The position numbers and the translations under genes are program-made. Shown one piece after another: positions 20,892-32,104 of a stretch of DNA of 64,000 bases. The stretch covers positions 110,665,845 through 110,729,844 of the forward strand of contig CM047805.1 of assembly GCA_026214975.1 (NCBI GenBank). The letters run 5' to 3'. Each line of letters starts with the position of its first letter. Position 1 is the stretch's first letter. Below the pieces are notes generated by a model. That model had not been told where the DNA came from, did no database searches, and saw nothing but the letters and a program-made list of their open reading frames with translations. The stretch comes from Gentiana macrophylla. Lineage: Eukaryota > Streptophyta > Magnoliopsida > Gentianales > Gentianaceae.

Positions 20892-22496
20892 TGTTAAGGG
20901 TGATTTTATATGATTTATATCGTTATATTTTGTAACAATTCTCTCCATATTCGTATAATTCGCATAGAAATTAAGTGTTTAATTGATTTATTGAGCAAAT
21001 GAGTTTTTAAACGGTTTATTCGCAAAATTGGTTAATTTATGTGTTTTATTGATGATTTTATGTTTATTTGAATATTATTACATTTTGCGATGTTTTTAAT
21101 GACTTGTAGATGCATAATTGCGGCTCAAAAGATGATTAAGTGAAGATAAATGTCGGATTTAATTGATGAAAAAGAGATAAGGAAGATTTGAATAGAAGAA
21201 AAGAGATAAAGATAGAGAAATCGAATTTCAAGTCCACTGAACGAGCGTTCAAGTCCCGTCCAGTTGGACGGGCGTCTGGCATGTTGGACGAGCGTCCAGG
21301 ATGAAGAGTTTGATTCAGAGTTTTGCGATATTTAGTGAACGAGCGTCCAAATTAAAGAAGGACGGGCGTCTGATCATGACTCGGCCCGATTCGAAGTTGA
21401 TACTGAAGACCGGACGAGCGTCCAACAGAGTGAATGCCCGTCCATAAACCGACTTAGCCAAACCGCCTCTGAAATCTATAAAAAGGCTGCGTTTTCTCCA
21501 CATAATAACATCATTATTCGAACCCTAAACCCTAGGGGCGGCCTAGCTGCGATTTTTCTTAGTTTTTACTCAAAGTTTATGCTTTTAAATCTCTAGTTTA
21601 GATCAAACACTTTTATGTACTTTTATTCAAGTAATTCGAGCTCAAAGGTGATGTTAAGAGGCTAGACCTCTATTGAACAAGCGTTGTGAAGCCATCCGAT
21701 CAGCAATTCAATTCCGTTTCTCGATTGTCTTGTGAGTTTTTAATTCAAGTTGTTTCTCTATTATGTTTATCATGTTTTTATGCAATTTATATCGAAAGAT
21801 CTTTGCATGTTGATTGTTTATATTGATGAGAATCATGTTAAACCCTAGATCGCCATGATAAAGAATAGATCTTCGATCTAAATAACGAGAGTTATTAAGT
21901 TAGATTTCTAGGTTAGAAACTTATAAATTTCACACCTTGGGTTAGAAAGAGTTAATCTTTAGGATCGAAAGATAGAAGATAATAGGCGACCTTGTCTAAA
22001 AAATTAGGAGTTCATACCTTGGCTAGGTGAATCACAACTTGGTTAGAAATCACAAGATAATCGATATATAAATTGATTGTTGTAGGATTGGTGGATCAAT
22101 AGCTTGTTCGTTCGTAAATTATTGATTAAATCACTTGAACTTGAACTGCTTAGTAAATTTACAATCTTTATTTCACAATAGAGTTAGAATAGATTTAGTT
22201 TAGATAATTTTGTTCGCAACCATATTTTCCTGGCTTTAGATCTCGATCTTCTGTCCAGTTATTCTTATTGTTAGTTTCGTTTTTCGTTTTAGTTCTTCAC
22301 TGTTTTATTTTCGTATCTTTTTAGTAGTAATCGTGACATAGTTAGTTTTTTAGATAATAAAAACTAGATTAAGCAACCCCAATTCCCCGTAAGATCGACC
22401 CGGTATCAACCTCTATACTACGATCCCTACACTTGGGGTATACCGGATTTATAAATTTATTACTTGTTTATTTTTCATTAGATAAAATCCGAGAAA
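20892..22496 (+). repeat. N3 5' LTR
   Basis: Matches 35333-36932. It carries seven copies of a 12-bp palindrome (GGACGNNCGTCC type) at 21239-21443 and a TATA box at about 21477. It ends near CCGAG just before the primer site. Confidence 0.88.
21239..21443 (+). promoter_or_regulatory. Palindrome array upstream of the N3 LTR TATA box
   Basis: Seven 12-bp imperfect palindromes of the form (G/A)(G/A)ACG-NN-CGT(C/T)(C/T) lie at 21239, 21266, 21286, 21337, 21360, 21412 and 21432. The TATA box TATAAAAAGG starts at 21477, 34 bp after the last one. The array is repeated in the 3' LTR. The position fits an upstream promoter or enhancer array, which is an inference. Confidence 0.5.
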
Positions 22497-22502
22497 AGTT
22501 TT

Positions 22503-22520
22503 TGGCGCCGTTGCCGGGGA
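22503..22520 (+). promoter_or_regulatory. N3 primer-binding site (tRNA-Asp type)
   Basis: TGGCGCCGTTGCCGGGGA lies six bases after the LTR. It is the usual Athila/Tat primer site. Confidence 0.9.
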
Positions 22521-22598
22521 GTCGGACGGTTGTCTAGTTTTTATTTTCGTTAGTAATTTAATTTAGATATTTTGTTTCTGTTTCGCTTCTGTTCCAGT

Positions 22599-22750
22599 AA
22601 ACGGGCGTCTAGGGTAGTGGACGCCCGTCCGTTCAAATTTTTTATAACTCTGTTCATATTTTACCCAGTCAGACGAGCGTCTGGTTATCTAGACGTCCGT
22701 CCGGTTCATTCTCAAGGCAGACGCCCGTCCAGTAATCCGGACGCCCGTCT
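22599..22750 (+). repeat. Palindrome array in the N3 leader
   Basis: Six copies of the same 12-bp palindrome family (for example GGACGCCCGTCC at 22619 and AGACGAGCGTCT at 22671) lie between primer site and gag. Confidence 0.8.
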
Positions 22751-22830
22751 GACCTCTTTTTTCTTTAAAATCTTTTCTTAGTTTTAACCTTTGATTAAAA
22801 GGTTAAACAACTAGCTTTTGGTATCGGTTT

Positions 22831-23694
22831 ATGCAAACTCGGAGTCAAAAGGGGCCACTACTCTATACCCCTTACCTCGAGCGGACAATAGTCCGACCAA
22901 ACAGGAGAAGGCTCTGTTTTGCGGACATCCCTGACGAAGAGAACACAGTCGATCGAGATATCGAGCAAGATCTAGCTCAAGAAATCGAACATATAGTCAT
23001 TATGGCTGCTGAAGATAGACGTACGTTGGCTAATTACGCCATGCCTGGCGAAGTCAAGGTCAACCCGGCTATCGTTCTACCAACCATCAATGCACCTACC
23101 TTTGAACTGAAACCCGGACTCATTCAAATGATGCAACAAGCATCCATCTTCTACGGGTTTCAATATGAAAATCCTCATACACACGTACACTCGTTTCGGG
23201 AGATATGTGGTACGACTTGCATCCAAGGAGTCAGTGAGGATGCGATTAAACTGAAACTTTTTCCGTTTTCCTTGAAGGGGGAGGCAAAAGAGTGGTATAA
23301 CTCTCTCCTCTTGAATCCATTACCACTTGGGATGGACTCAAAAGAGTTCCTAAGTCAATATTTCCCACCTTCCAAGATGACCCAATGCCTCGGTGAAATT
23401 TTTACATTTTATCGGAAGGAAAGCGAGTCATTCTTTGATGCTTGGAAGAGATTCAAATCTCTTCTTCGTAAATGTCCCCACCATAGGTTGGACTTGCAGA
23501 GGCAAGTCAATACGTTTTTCAGTGGATTGACCGAGCTCACTAAGGGCATGGTCAATAGTTCTTTTGGTGGGGCATTCTTGAGAAAGACACCTGAAGAGGG
23601 ATGGGCACTATTTGAGGATATTGCCAAGTATAATTACGCCCCCTCCTCTCAAGCTATCAAGCACCTCCTCCTCCTCCCAAGATCGAGGAGGTGA
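22831..23694 (+). CDS. gag: N3 gag (capsid part), truncated by a frameshift
   Basis: A 287-residue open frame starts MQTRSQKGP. Residues of about 85-235 form the Athila-type retrotransposon gag domain, with ELKPGLIQM (92-100), LFPFSLKGEAKEWYNSL (143-159), FLSQYFPP (173-180) and FFDAWKRFKSLLRKCPHH (201-218). It would assemble the particle. The frame stops in low-complexity Leu/Arg codons. The zinc-knuckle part continues in another frame at 23816-24187, so a frameshift splits gag. Given the similar LTRs, that shift could be an assembly indel. Intact Athila gag continues into protease. Confidence 0.8.
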   Translation: MQTRSQKGPLLYTPYLERTIVRPNRRRLCFADIPDEENTVDRDIEQDLAQEIEHIVIMAAEDRRTLANYAMPGEVKVNPAIVLPTINAPTFELKPGLIQMMQQASIFYGFQYENPHTHVHSFREICGTTCIQGVSEDAIKLKLFPFSLKGEAKEWYNSLLLNPLPLGMDSKEFLSQYFPPSKMTQCLGEIFTFYRKESESFFDAWKRFKSLLRKCPHHRLDLQRQVNTFFSGLTELTKGMVNSSFGGAFLRKTPEEGWALFEDIAKYNYAPSSQAIKHLLLLPRSRR

Positions 23695-23815
23695 ATATGC
23701 AAAGTTCGATCGCCATCTTTGCAAAGCGGATGGCGACTTCTCAAATGTCTTCTAATCCGATCAATCGAACCTATCATTCCTACAGAACTCTCAAGTTACG
23801 TATTGTGAAAATTCT

Positions 23816-24187
23816 TTGTCGACCGCCATATGGTTGGCGGTGTCAATTCATTTCCCTTCGACTTATCAAGTTAATGTTGTTCATGATTATGGACAGTACA
23901 ATCAAGTCACCTATCAGAACTGTGACAATGTGGGGCATACATCTCCTTTCTGTCCTATGAATGGACAGAATGCTGAAGTTAATGCTTTCTTTGGCCAGCA
24001 AAATCAGAGATTTAACAATCAGTTCTCTGGCCAAAGCAATCTCAATCAAAACCAGGGTTTCAGTCAGAATCAAAATTTCAATCAGATTAATTTTAATCAA
24101 AATCAAAACTTCAATCGAAACCTACTTACAACCGAAGAACTCCAATTTTTCCAATCGAGAATCAAAGGTTCGATCGAATTGGCCTAA
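23816..24187 (+). pseudogene. gag: N3 gag zinc-knuckle and Asn/Gln-rich segment
   Basis: A shifted continuation of gag. CDNVGHTSPFC near 23919-23951 is most of a CCHC nucleic-acid-binding knuckle. After this come repeats rich in Asn, Gln and Phe (NQNFNQ type) and a helical LQFFQSRI segment. Athila gags carry the same order of parts. Confidence 0.65.
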
Positions 24188-27100
24188 CAATTCTAATTCT
24201 ACATTTGAGAATCGGTCCGGCTGACCTTATCCATAGAACTTCCAAAACTCTCAAGGCCCCTCGCACTCGAATGATATCCAAGCTGAATGGAACTCCTTTT
24301 GGGAGGAGCAAAATAAAAACATCCAACTCGATGAGCACAAACAAGAATCTTGAAAGGCAAATAGGGCAATTGGTGAGCAGTTAGCCACAGACCCCAGGCG
24401 GTTGCCCGACTTCACGAAAAAGAATCCAAAGGGTGGTCAAGTTGCTCGGGACGATTTGAATAAAAGCCAATGCATCGACCTGGTACCTTCAATTCCGTCA
24501 CGGTAGAGAAGAGGCCGGTCTGCGATGAACTTAAGGTCGGTACTCAATCGAGTGGTCCCCTCACCAGGAAATCGCTAACCCCTCCGCAAATGATAAGGCG
24601 GGATGGGAAGTCGAGCACCTACGTTCCTTGGTGCAAGAGAATACTCGGTGGGTGATCCACGAGAGGTGAAAGAGTTGGAAGTCCTCGGTGCATTTGAACC
24701 CACGAGGAATGAAGAATCAAGTGAGAGTCGGGAGGTGACCCACGACTAGTAAGAAGAATGAAAAGTGGTAAGGTGGAAGGACTTGGAAGACAAAGTCATC
24801 GGTTCATCCTCGAAGAAAGTCTTTTCGAGAGTGACTTGAAAAAGCTTCCATTTCCACCTAGAAAAAGCAACATCTCCTTGAATGAGGATAAAAAGTATGA
24901 AAAAGTGCTAAACATTCGAAAAATACCGAGTTAATCTTCCATTATCCGAGGTTTTGGTTGAGATGCCTAAGTATACCAAATTCATCAAGGATGTTGTTTC
25001 TTCTATGAAGAAGTTAGCAGACATGGATCGGTTGATTGGTGAGGATTGCTCTATGATCAATTATGAAGATCTACCAATCAAGAGAGGGTGACCACGGGAA
25101 ATTTGTGCTCACATTGCTAATGGGAGGCCTAGTCTTCCCAAACTCTTTATGTGACTGGGTGCATCCATAAGCTTTGATGCCATTATGCATGCGCAAGCGA
25201 CTTGGGTTAGACAATCTTCTAGAACCCACCACCATGAATCTTCAATTCGCGGATAGATCTTCCAAGAAAGCTGCGAGAATATTAAAGGGCGTGTTAGTTC
25301 AAATTGATAGATTTACCTTCCCGGTTGGTAGTACGTTACGGACATAGAGAAGGATGAGAATGACCCTCTAATTCTTGGAAGACCTTTTACTCTGTCTGAC
25401 CAGAGCCCTCATTGACTGTGATGGTGGGCAAGTGACAATCTGAGTTGGTGATCAAGAGGTGAGTTACAATGTTTCCAAAGCTATCCAGAGACCCTACAAA
25501 AATACCAACCGGCTTCTCCATTTGTGATATGTCGATGACTTCAATGATTTCATGGAAAAGCAAGTCATGGCTGTTGCAACCGAATACGAGCGACTAGTTG
25601 AGAAGTGAATAATCATGGTGTGGTGAATCTAGAAGCAGTTAGAAGCTGAATTTGAGGATGAGATGTTGAAAGGAGAAGCTTTGGCGATAGGACCACTAAG
25701 TAAACTCGGTGATGTTGAGTTGAAAAGTGGAGATCTTAAATCAAGTTTGGAAGACCCCCCTGCGAGATCTGAGTCATGAAGCCGTTGCCTAAACATCTAA
25801 AGTATGTGTTTTTAAGAGAAGGTGACAAGCTTCCATTAATTATATCCCAAAATTTGTCTCGATTAGAAGAATCTAAGTCGTAAGCGTCTTGAGGAAAATG
25901 AGAAAGCCTTTGGTTGGCAAGTAGGAGACATTAGAGGATATCTCCCGACATCCTGTATGCATAAAATCAAGACTCAAGAGGGTGCGAAATGTGTTAGACA
26001 GACCAGAGAGGAGGCTCAACCATCATATGCAAGAGGTGGTCAAGAAGGAAATTATCAAGCTTTTAGATATGGGTATCATATACGCAATCGCCGAGCGGTG
26101 AATGGGTATCCCGACTCAAGTAGTTCCTAAAAAGGAGGAATTACTATTGAGAAGAATGAGAAGGAGAAGAAATAGCATTAAGGCTTATTCTTGGTTTCTG
26201 AGTCTGCATTGATTACAGGAAACTCAATGAGGTAACAATGAAAGATCATTTCCCCCTTCCTTTCATTGATCAGATGCTTGAGCGTCTGGCGGGACACGTA
26301 TTCTACTGTTTCCTGGACGGATATTCATGATATTTTCAGATACCCATCGATCCAGTTGACCAAGAAAAGACCACTTTCACCTGCCCTTATGGTACATTCG
26401 CTACAGCGGATGCCATTTGGTCTTTGCAATGCCCCAGCTACATTTCAAAGATGTATGCTGGCTATCTTTGACGGGCTAGTTGAAAAGTGTATGGAAATTT
26501 TAATGGATGACTTTTTGGTCTTTGGTCAATCCTTCGATGATTTTCTTGACAATCTTGACCAGTCTTAACCGAGATGTGTGGAAAGAACTTAGTCCTAAAG
26601 CGGGAAAAGTGCCATTTCATGGTAGATGAGGAATAGTTCTTGGCCACAAGATCTCCGCCAAAGGTATTGAGGTAGACAGGGCCAAAGTAGAAGCTATCGA
26701 GAAGATGTGTTATCCTAAGAATGTGCTTGAAGTCGAGGTTTTCTTGGACATGTCGGTTTTATAGGAGATTCATTCAAGACTTTTCCAAGATAGCCAAGAC
26801 CTGTCTACACTACTTAAAGAAGACGTTGTATTCGATTTTGATGAAAGTTGCAAGCAAGCGTTTGAGGAGCTTAAAAGTCGATAATCTCCGCGCCGATCCT
26901 TATTTCGCTTTGACCGAATCTCCTTCGAGCTTATGTGCGATGCATCAAACTATCTTTGTTAGCGTGATCTTAGGATAGAGAATAAAAGGAAATTCCAGCC
27001 AATCTATTACGCCGGTCACACACTAAATCCGTCTCAAGTAAACTACACGACGGCCCGAAAAGGAATTATTGGCCGTAGTCTTTGCTATGGACAAGTTTCG

Positions 27101-28740
27101 TGAGTTACTTGTTGGGTGCTCAAGTGGTTGTGTGGGTGATCACGCCGCTTGCTGCGATACTTGATGACAAAGAAAGAGGCTAAACCACGCTTACTACGTT
27201 GGATCACGATCCTACAAGAGTTTGATGTCCAAATTAATGACAAAAAAGGCGTTGAATACGTAGTGGCAGATCATGTTTCAAGAAAGTTGAGTGATGAAAA
27301 GGATGACCACGGACGATATAGATCTTTACTTTCCTCCGGAGAATGTCATGCTTATCGACGGTTGTGCTCCGGATGTTCCATGGTATTCTTCCATCGTAAA
27401 CTACCTTCATTCCCAATATCTTGATCGAATCGCGTTCTATCGGGAGAAGAAGAAATTCTTCTCGATTTGAAAACATTCGTTTGGGATGAACCTTACCTCT
27501 TCAAGATTTGTAAAGATGGTTTCTTTGAGAAGATGTGTTCCGAATCGAGCAGCGTGATATTATTGAGCAATGCCACGGTGGACCCATTTGGCGGTCACTT
27601 TGGTCCTTGGAAAACCGTTGCTAAGATCTTTCCATCCGGCTTCTATTGGCCCACGATCTTTAAAGATCTGAAGAAGATTTTGTAAAGCTTGTGATAGGTG
27701 TCAAAGAACCGGAACTTTAACAAGGCGTTTCGACATGCCATTGAAACCCATCCTAGAATGCGAAGTCTTTGATGTATGGGGTATCGATTTTATGGGACCA
27801 TTCCCATCATCTTGTGGGAATAAATACATCTTAGTATGCGTGGATTATGTATCGAAATGGGTGGAGGCTCAAGCCACTTCTCACAATGATCATAAAGCGG
27901 TCATGAAGTTCTGTAGAAAAATATTTTCGTGAGATTTGGATGTCCTCGCGCCTTAATCGGTGATGAGGAAGCGACTTACGCAACCGGCCACTAGAAAAGT
28001 TCTTGAGAAATATGGTGTCCGGCATAAAGCGGCACACCATATCATCCTATGACGAGTGGTCGAGGTTGAAAAAGCAACCAAAGTTTGAAGAAGATCTGGA
28101 AAAAGTCATGAAGCAGTCATAGAAAAGCTGAGTCTAAAGTTGGATGACGTCTTTGTGGGCATATCGAAGGCGCCTATAAGACCCCATGGGTACATCACCC
28201 TATCAAATGGTTTATGGTAAACCATGCCACTTGCCGATTGAGTTAGAGCATAGAGCGTATTGGGCCACGAAGTTTTGAACCGATATCCAATATTGTGGAA
28301 AACACCATTGCGACAATTGCATGAGTTAGGCAATTTAGACTTTCAGCCTACGAAAGTGCCAAGATAAGTAAGGAAAAGACAAAACTCCTTCACAATGCCA
28401 AAATCAAGATCGAGAATTTCAAGTAGGGAACAAGTTTTATTGTACAATTCCAGGTTACATCTGTTTCCCTGGTAAGTCGAGGACACGATGGTCCGGTCCT
28501 TTGAAATTCTCCAAATCATTCTGGAGGTGTTTTAGAACTACGAGGTTATGGTGACTAGCCGTTCGAGTGAATGGTCAAAGTGCAAGCATTACATTGGTCA
28601 AGCCAAGGAAAAGCCTTTGATTGTTCGATTCCTCGATATCCTCGGGTGTGGTACTTTAGAAGTCAATAAATTTGACGAGTTTTCGTCCGATTTGTTTTCT
28701 GAGGATGACGGTAGTGGTCCTCCGAAGAAGTTCTAGCGAG
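24188..28740 (+). pseudogene. pol: N3 pol: protease, reverse transcriptase, RNase H, integrase, heavily frameshifted
   Basis: Parts of an Athila polyprotein follow in order, but in changing frames. Protease remnants lie at about 25140-25480. Reverse transcriptase is at about 26190-26640, with RMPFGLCNAPATFQRCM near 26410 and the catalytic MDDFLVFG near 26500. RNase H and its connection run 26700-27300, with KPRLLRWITILQEFDVQI at about 27186-27240 and VADHVSRKL. Integrase starts at about 27440: GGHFGPWKT with FYWPTIFKDL, then the core [12 protein letters not shown] near 27770 and a DEE-type continuation around 27960. Over ten shifts or stops disable it as read. Its LTRs are too alike for such damage by age alone. 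Confidence 0.8.
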
Positions 28741-28962
28741 TAGTTGGGACATGGAAGAGTTGAAAAAGAGCCTTGATTGAAGCGTCGTCGGAAGAAGAAG
28801 AAATCAACCATGGGAGGATTAAACATGTGTGGAAGGCAATTAAAGAATTAACCCCATGTGTGTTAGATCTTTTTTACTGCAGCCACCCCTCGATCAAAGC
28901 CTACACGAGGTAGTAGTGGTGGCGAGAAAAGTTAAATGGCTTTGATCGGTGAGCTAAAAGAG

Positions 28963-29010
28963 TGTCGAGCTAACGGCATTAACCAAAAGCGCCAGCAGGG
29001 GCATCCTAGA
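28963..29010 (+). promoter_or_regulatory. Post-pol conserved motif of Athila elements, first copy (degenerate)
   Basis: GTCGAGCTAACGGCATTAA, then AAAAGCGCCAGCAGGGGCATCC, resembles the better copy at 29535-29580. This motif type marks the end of pol in Athila-like elements. Confidence 0.5.
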
Positions 29011-29534
29011 TATCCTTTAATATATTAGTACTCTCTTTTATGTCTTTTTTTCTTTGATTTAGCTTTTATCTTAAGTCTAATTAAGATTTTGTTTGAATCT
29101 GTTCGGTTTTATTTGTGTTTTTAGATATGGATTACGGAGTTCTACCACAGGAGTTTCCTTTCATTAATAGGATCCCACTTATCACTCTAGGTGAGCGGAC
29201 CGGAGGGACTATCATTTTGGACGTAGACTTTGATATTAGTACCGCATCGGGACCGTTACATATGTTCTCATTGTACCCGATCTTGAGGTGGAGATTTTCC
29301 TTTCGAGGAGGACTGTAGGAGACTTTAGGTATACAATCCTTAATGATCCGATGCTGACTGACTTGGCGCTAGTGCTGTAAGCTGAGCATTTCCGAGGAGT
29401 GGATGTTGCTGGCGAGGATTGGGCTTTCTGAGGCGAGTATGATTTTCCTCCTGCTATTGACATGCTCCGCCCGTCGATCCGGATTGTGGATTTGGCGGAG
29501 ATTTACGATGACTAGCGTCGTTAGGCCGTTTAAA
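29011..29534 (+). other. N3 spacer between the two post-pol motifs
   Basis: A 67-codon frame starts MFLDMDYGVLPQEFPF at 29115, with further in-frame-like pieces. It may be a small post-pol ORF or a pol C-terminal remnant, but I recognise no family. Confidence 0.3.
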
Positions 29535-29580
29535 TCTAGCAAGCGACGTTAAACAAAAGCGCTCGGTGGGAGGCAACCCA
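29535..29580 (+). promoter_or_regulatory. Post-pol conserved motif of Athila elements, second copy
   Basis: AGCAAGCGACGTTAAACAAA is followed by AGCGCTCGGTGGGAGGCAACCCA. The same GGGAGGCAACCCA and GCGC words occur on the minus strand of N7 at 51362-51408. Its function is unknown. Confidence 0.6.
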
Positions 29581-29713
29581 CTATTTTCTAGTGTTTTATG
29601 TTTTGTTCTAGTTTTCTTTTGTATTATTGAAGTTTTATTTAGTTTTAATGAGAAAATGCAAGTTGGAATTTGAATTGATTTGGAAATTATATAGTGTTGC
29701 TTATTTTTCGCAT

Positions 29714-29940
29714 TGGGCGTCCGTCCATAGTGATGGGCGCCCGTCTGGAGGTTGTTTTTCTATGCGAACGTTCGTCCATTCTCAGAGGACGCCCGTCCGC
29801 CTAACTCCCTCCAACTCTGTATTCGGTTTTCAAACTTGGACGGCGTCTCGTTTATTACGGACGCCCGTCCAGTTCATACAATCCCTAGTGAACGCTCGTC
29901 CGGTTGTCTGGACGCCCGTTCGGCCCTGTGTCTATAAATA
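29714..29940 (+). promoter_or_regulatory. Palindrome array plus TATA box upstream of the env-like frame
   Basis: Eight palindromes of the LTR family (for example GAACGTTCGTCC at 29766 and GGACGCCCGTCC at 29787 and 29859) end at 29921. TATAAATA follows at 29933-29940. The order palindrome array, TATA, C-rich sequence repeats that of the LTR, so an internal promoter for the env-like frame is plausible. That is an inference. Confidence 0.45.
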
Positions 29941-30526
29941 CTCCCAACCTATGAACCCCATTCGAATCAGATTTTTCAAATTACAAACCCGACTTTTCGA
30001 CCTCTTTTGCCCTAAATTCTTTGTTTCTAAACCAAATTGAGCGATTCAAAGCTCTACGAACACCTCTTAAACCCCTCTCTTTGATTCTTCAAACCGAATC
30101 CTCCAACAAACAACCGTTATTTCGATCCAGTAACCTAGCTAGTGCGGTTTTCTTTGAAGAAAAATCCAATCTTTGGGATCGATTGTTCGCTGTTAGGACT
30201 TCTAATCATCATCATCGTCATCCCTTCAACGTACTTAGTAAGATTCTATAAGCTTTTCTTAGATTATTGCACGTTTTTCTGAGTTCGATCTTCGAGTCGA
30301 CTCTTTTTACTTAAAATTCACCTTATTGGTTTTTTCTTCTTGTTTTGTTTTTCTTTCTGCCTTTGTTGGTGATCTGGGATGGTAATGGATGATACTGGAT
30401 GGATTGCATTGTGGTTTTGATGTTGGTTTGGTGTTGAATTGTTTGGGAAATCCCGTTTGGACGATAAACGGGTGGTTTTGTTTGAATTTGGTTTTGGGAT
30501 CGTTGTTTGTTTAGCCTTAGTTTACA

Positions 30527-32035
30527 ATGGTGCGTAAATCGGTATAGAAACGGCATGGTAAGGGGGTTGCCAATGAACCTCCTAAGAAGAAAAAGGCTGT
30601 AGACCCCACATTAGTCAATCCGAACCAAGGCATCCGTATTGGTGAACGTCAAAATCCTCCTAGAGGTCAACCTAGGTTTCCTTTAAGGGATGAGTCTGAG
30701 TCGGGATCGGACACTGATGACGAGCCATTAGTGAGGAAGAAGACAAGGGTGGCGGAGGCTCAAGTTGAGAGAGATGATGATGAACCTAGGCCTAGAACCG
30801 AGGAAGCAACTGAGGTAGTGGAGCCGGCTAGGCAGAATGTGAGACCTCCTATCCCTATTCCCTTGGCTCGTAGGTTCATTAATCCTAAGGCTTTCGAGGT
30901 GTATAATAAGCACTATGTTACGAGGACAATGTTAATAGAGCGAGCCGTCCTTGAGACCCAGGTTGATACCTCTTTCGTGAAACTGTTAACGGATAGGAAG
31001 TGGGGAGCACTGATGAAGACCCCGAGGACTCCGGTTAATGCAACGTTAGTGCGAGAGTTTTATGCAAACTGCTCAGAAACGGATTTGGAAACCGGAGTTG
31101 TGATGGTAAGGGGAGTAAAGGTGCCGTTTACGCCTAAGGTTATAAACGAGAAATACAACTTGGCACCTTTTGAGGGGTTGGACTATAAGGAGGCGATAAA
31201 AGCTAAGTAGGATGCGGGATAGGATCCGTTGGAGGAGTTGAGATTGTTGGTGTGCACGGATGTGCCGTGGACACTCAGACCGGGCAGATATAGAAAGGAG
31301 TTGGTCACAACGAGTTGGACGGAGGATTGGAAGGTCCAATGTCGTTTTATTCAGACCAGGTTGTTACCTAAGAACAACCTGACTCATTTTCACATTGGTG
31401 ACCTCGGGATGTTGTATGCATTGAACTTCAAGCTGAATGTTGATGTCGGAAAAGCCATTTTTGACGAGATAGCGACGAATCAGAAAGTCTATGCTAGGTG
31501 TTTGATATGTTCGCATTTGATCCACAGTCTCTGTCAAGATGCTAGGGTTCCCGAGTACAAGACTGATCACAAAACGAAGAATCCAAGGTACTTGCAGCGG
31601 GAGAAAGTGAAGTCTATAGGTCAGTCTGAGGAGGCAGCACCTGAGCCCGGTTCATCTTCGGTACCGCCTCCGGCATCTTCCCTTCCTTCTTTATCTCCCT
31701 CAGTCCGGATGAGGTTGAGCATGGCTAACAGTATACGGGATTGGATGGAGGATATTAGGACTTCACAGAACAATATCTTGTCTATTTTGCGGTGTATGAG
31801 TGAGGGCCGTCCTCCGAGGGACGACAGAGTCTTCGACCCAAGCATTATAGATTACGTTTACTCTGACGAGATTGAGCAGGCCATTGCGGAGGTTATTCAG
31901 GATTCATCGTCTTCTGATGAGGAGCAGACTGACACAGCAGAGAGGACTACCACTACACAGGCTGGACCCTCTTCTGATACTCCTACGGGTGGAGCACCTC
32001 CTGCTGGTGATTCTTCAGCACCGGGGCAGCCCTGA
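30527..32035 (+). pseudogene. N3 env-like / plant transposon protein frame with three TAG stops
   Basis: One uninterrupted reading frame of about 502 codons begins MVRKSV at 30527 and is broken only by TAG codons at 30545, 31208 and 31220. The N-terminus is Lys/Arg-rich and then acidic. The middle (30860-31600: RRFINPKAFEVY, FYANC, VKVPFTPKVINEKYNL, HFHIGDLGMLYAL) resembles the domain called putative plant transposon protein that follows pol in Athila elements. The C-terminus is Ser/Pro/Thr-rich and ends APGQP. Such ORFs have been called env-like by position. I see no clear signal peptide or fusion features. Its role is unknown. The lack of frameshifts contrasts with pol. Confidence 0.7.
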
Positions 32036-32104
32036 TGTTATGTTTCTGATTCTAGCTTATGTATTTTTGATGAGATGCTTGTATTAGCCTGCTACTTTGA
32101 AGGA

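Noticed and set aside
21239..21443. Regular palindromes suggesting a CRISPR array.
   Set aside because: Copies are degenerate and irregularly spaced, and they recur in LTR, leader and post-pol regions of a plant retrotransposon. No cas genes are present.
21521..21536. AACCCTAAACCCTAGG, telomere-like.
   Set aside because: Only two units, and it recurs in degraded form at the same place in the other N3 LTR. It is therefore LTR sequence, not an interstitial telomere.
24470..24655. 61-codon frame in N3 pol.
   Set aside because: It is a fragment of the frameshifted gag-pol junction with no independent identity.
30527..32035. Calling the N3 post-pol frame a true retroviral envelope gene.
   Set aside because: No signal peptide, fusion segment or furin-like site is evident. 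The label env-like rests on position, so I describe it as a plant transposon protein of unknown role.
30323..32087. Several alternative frames on both strands over the env-like region (for example 30323-30556, 31364-31570, 31872-32087).
   Set aside because: They are shadows of the long plus-strand frame, which has family-like motifs throughout.
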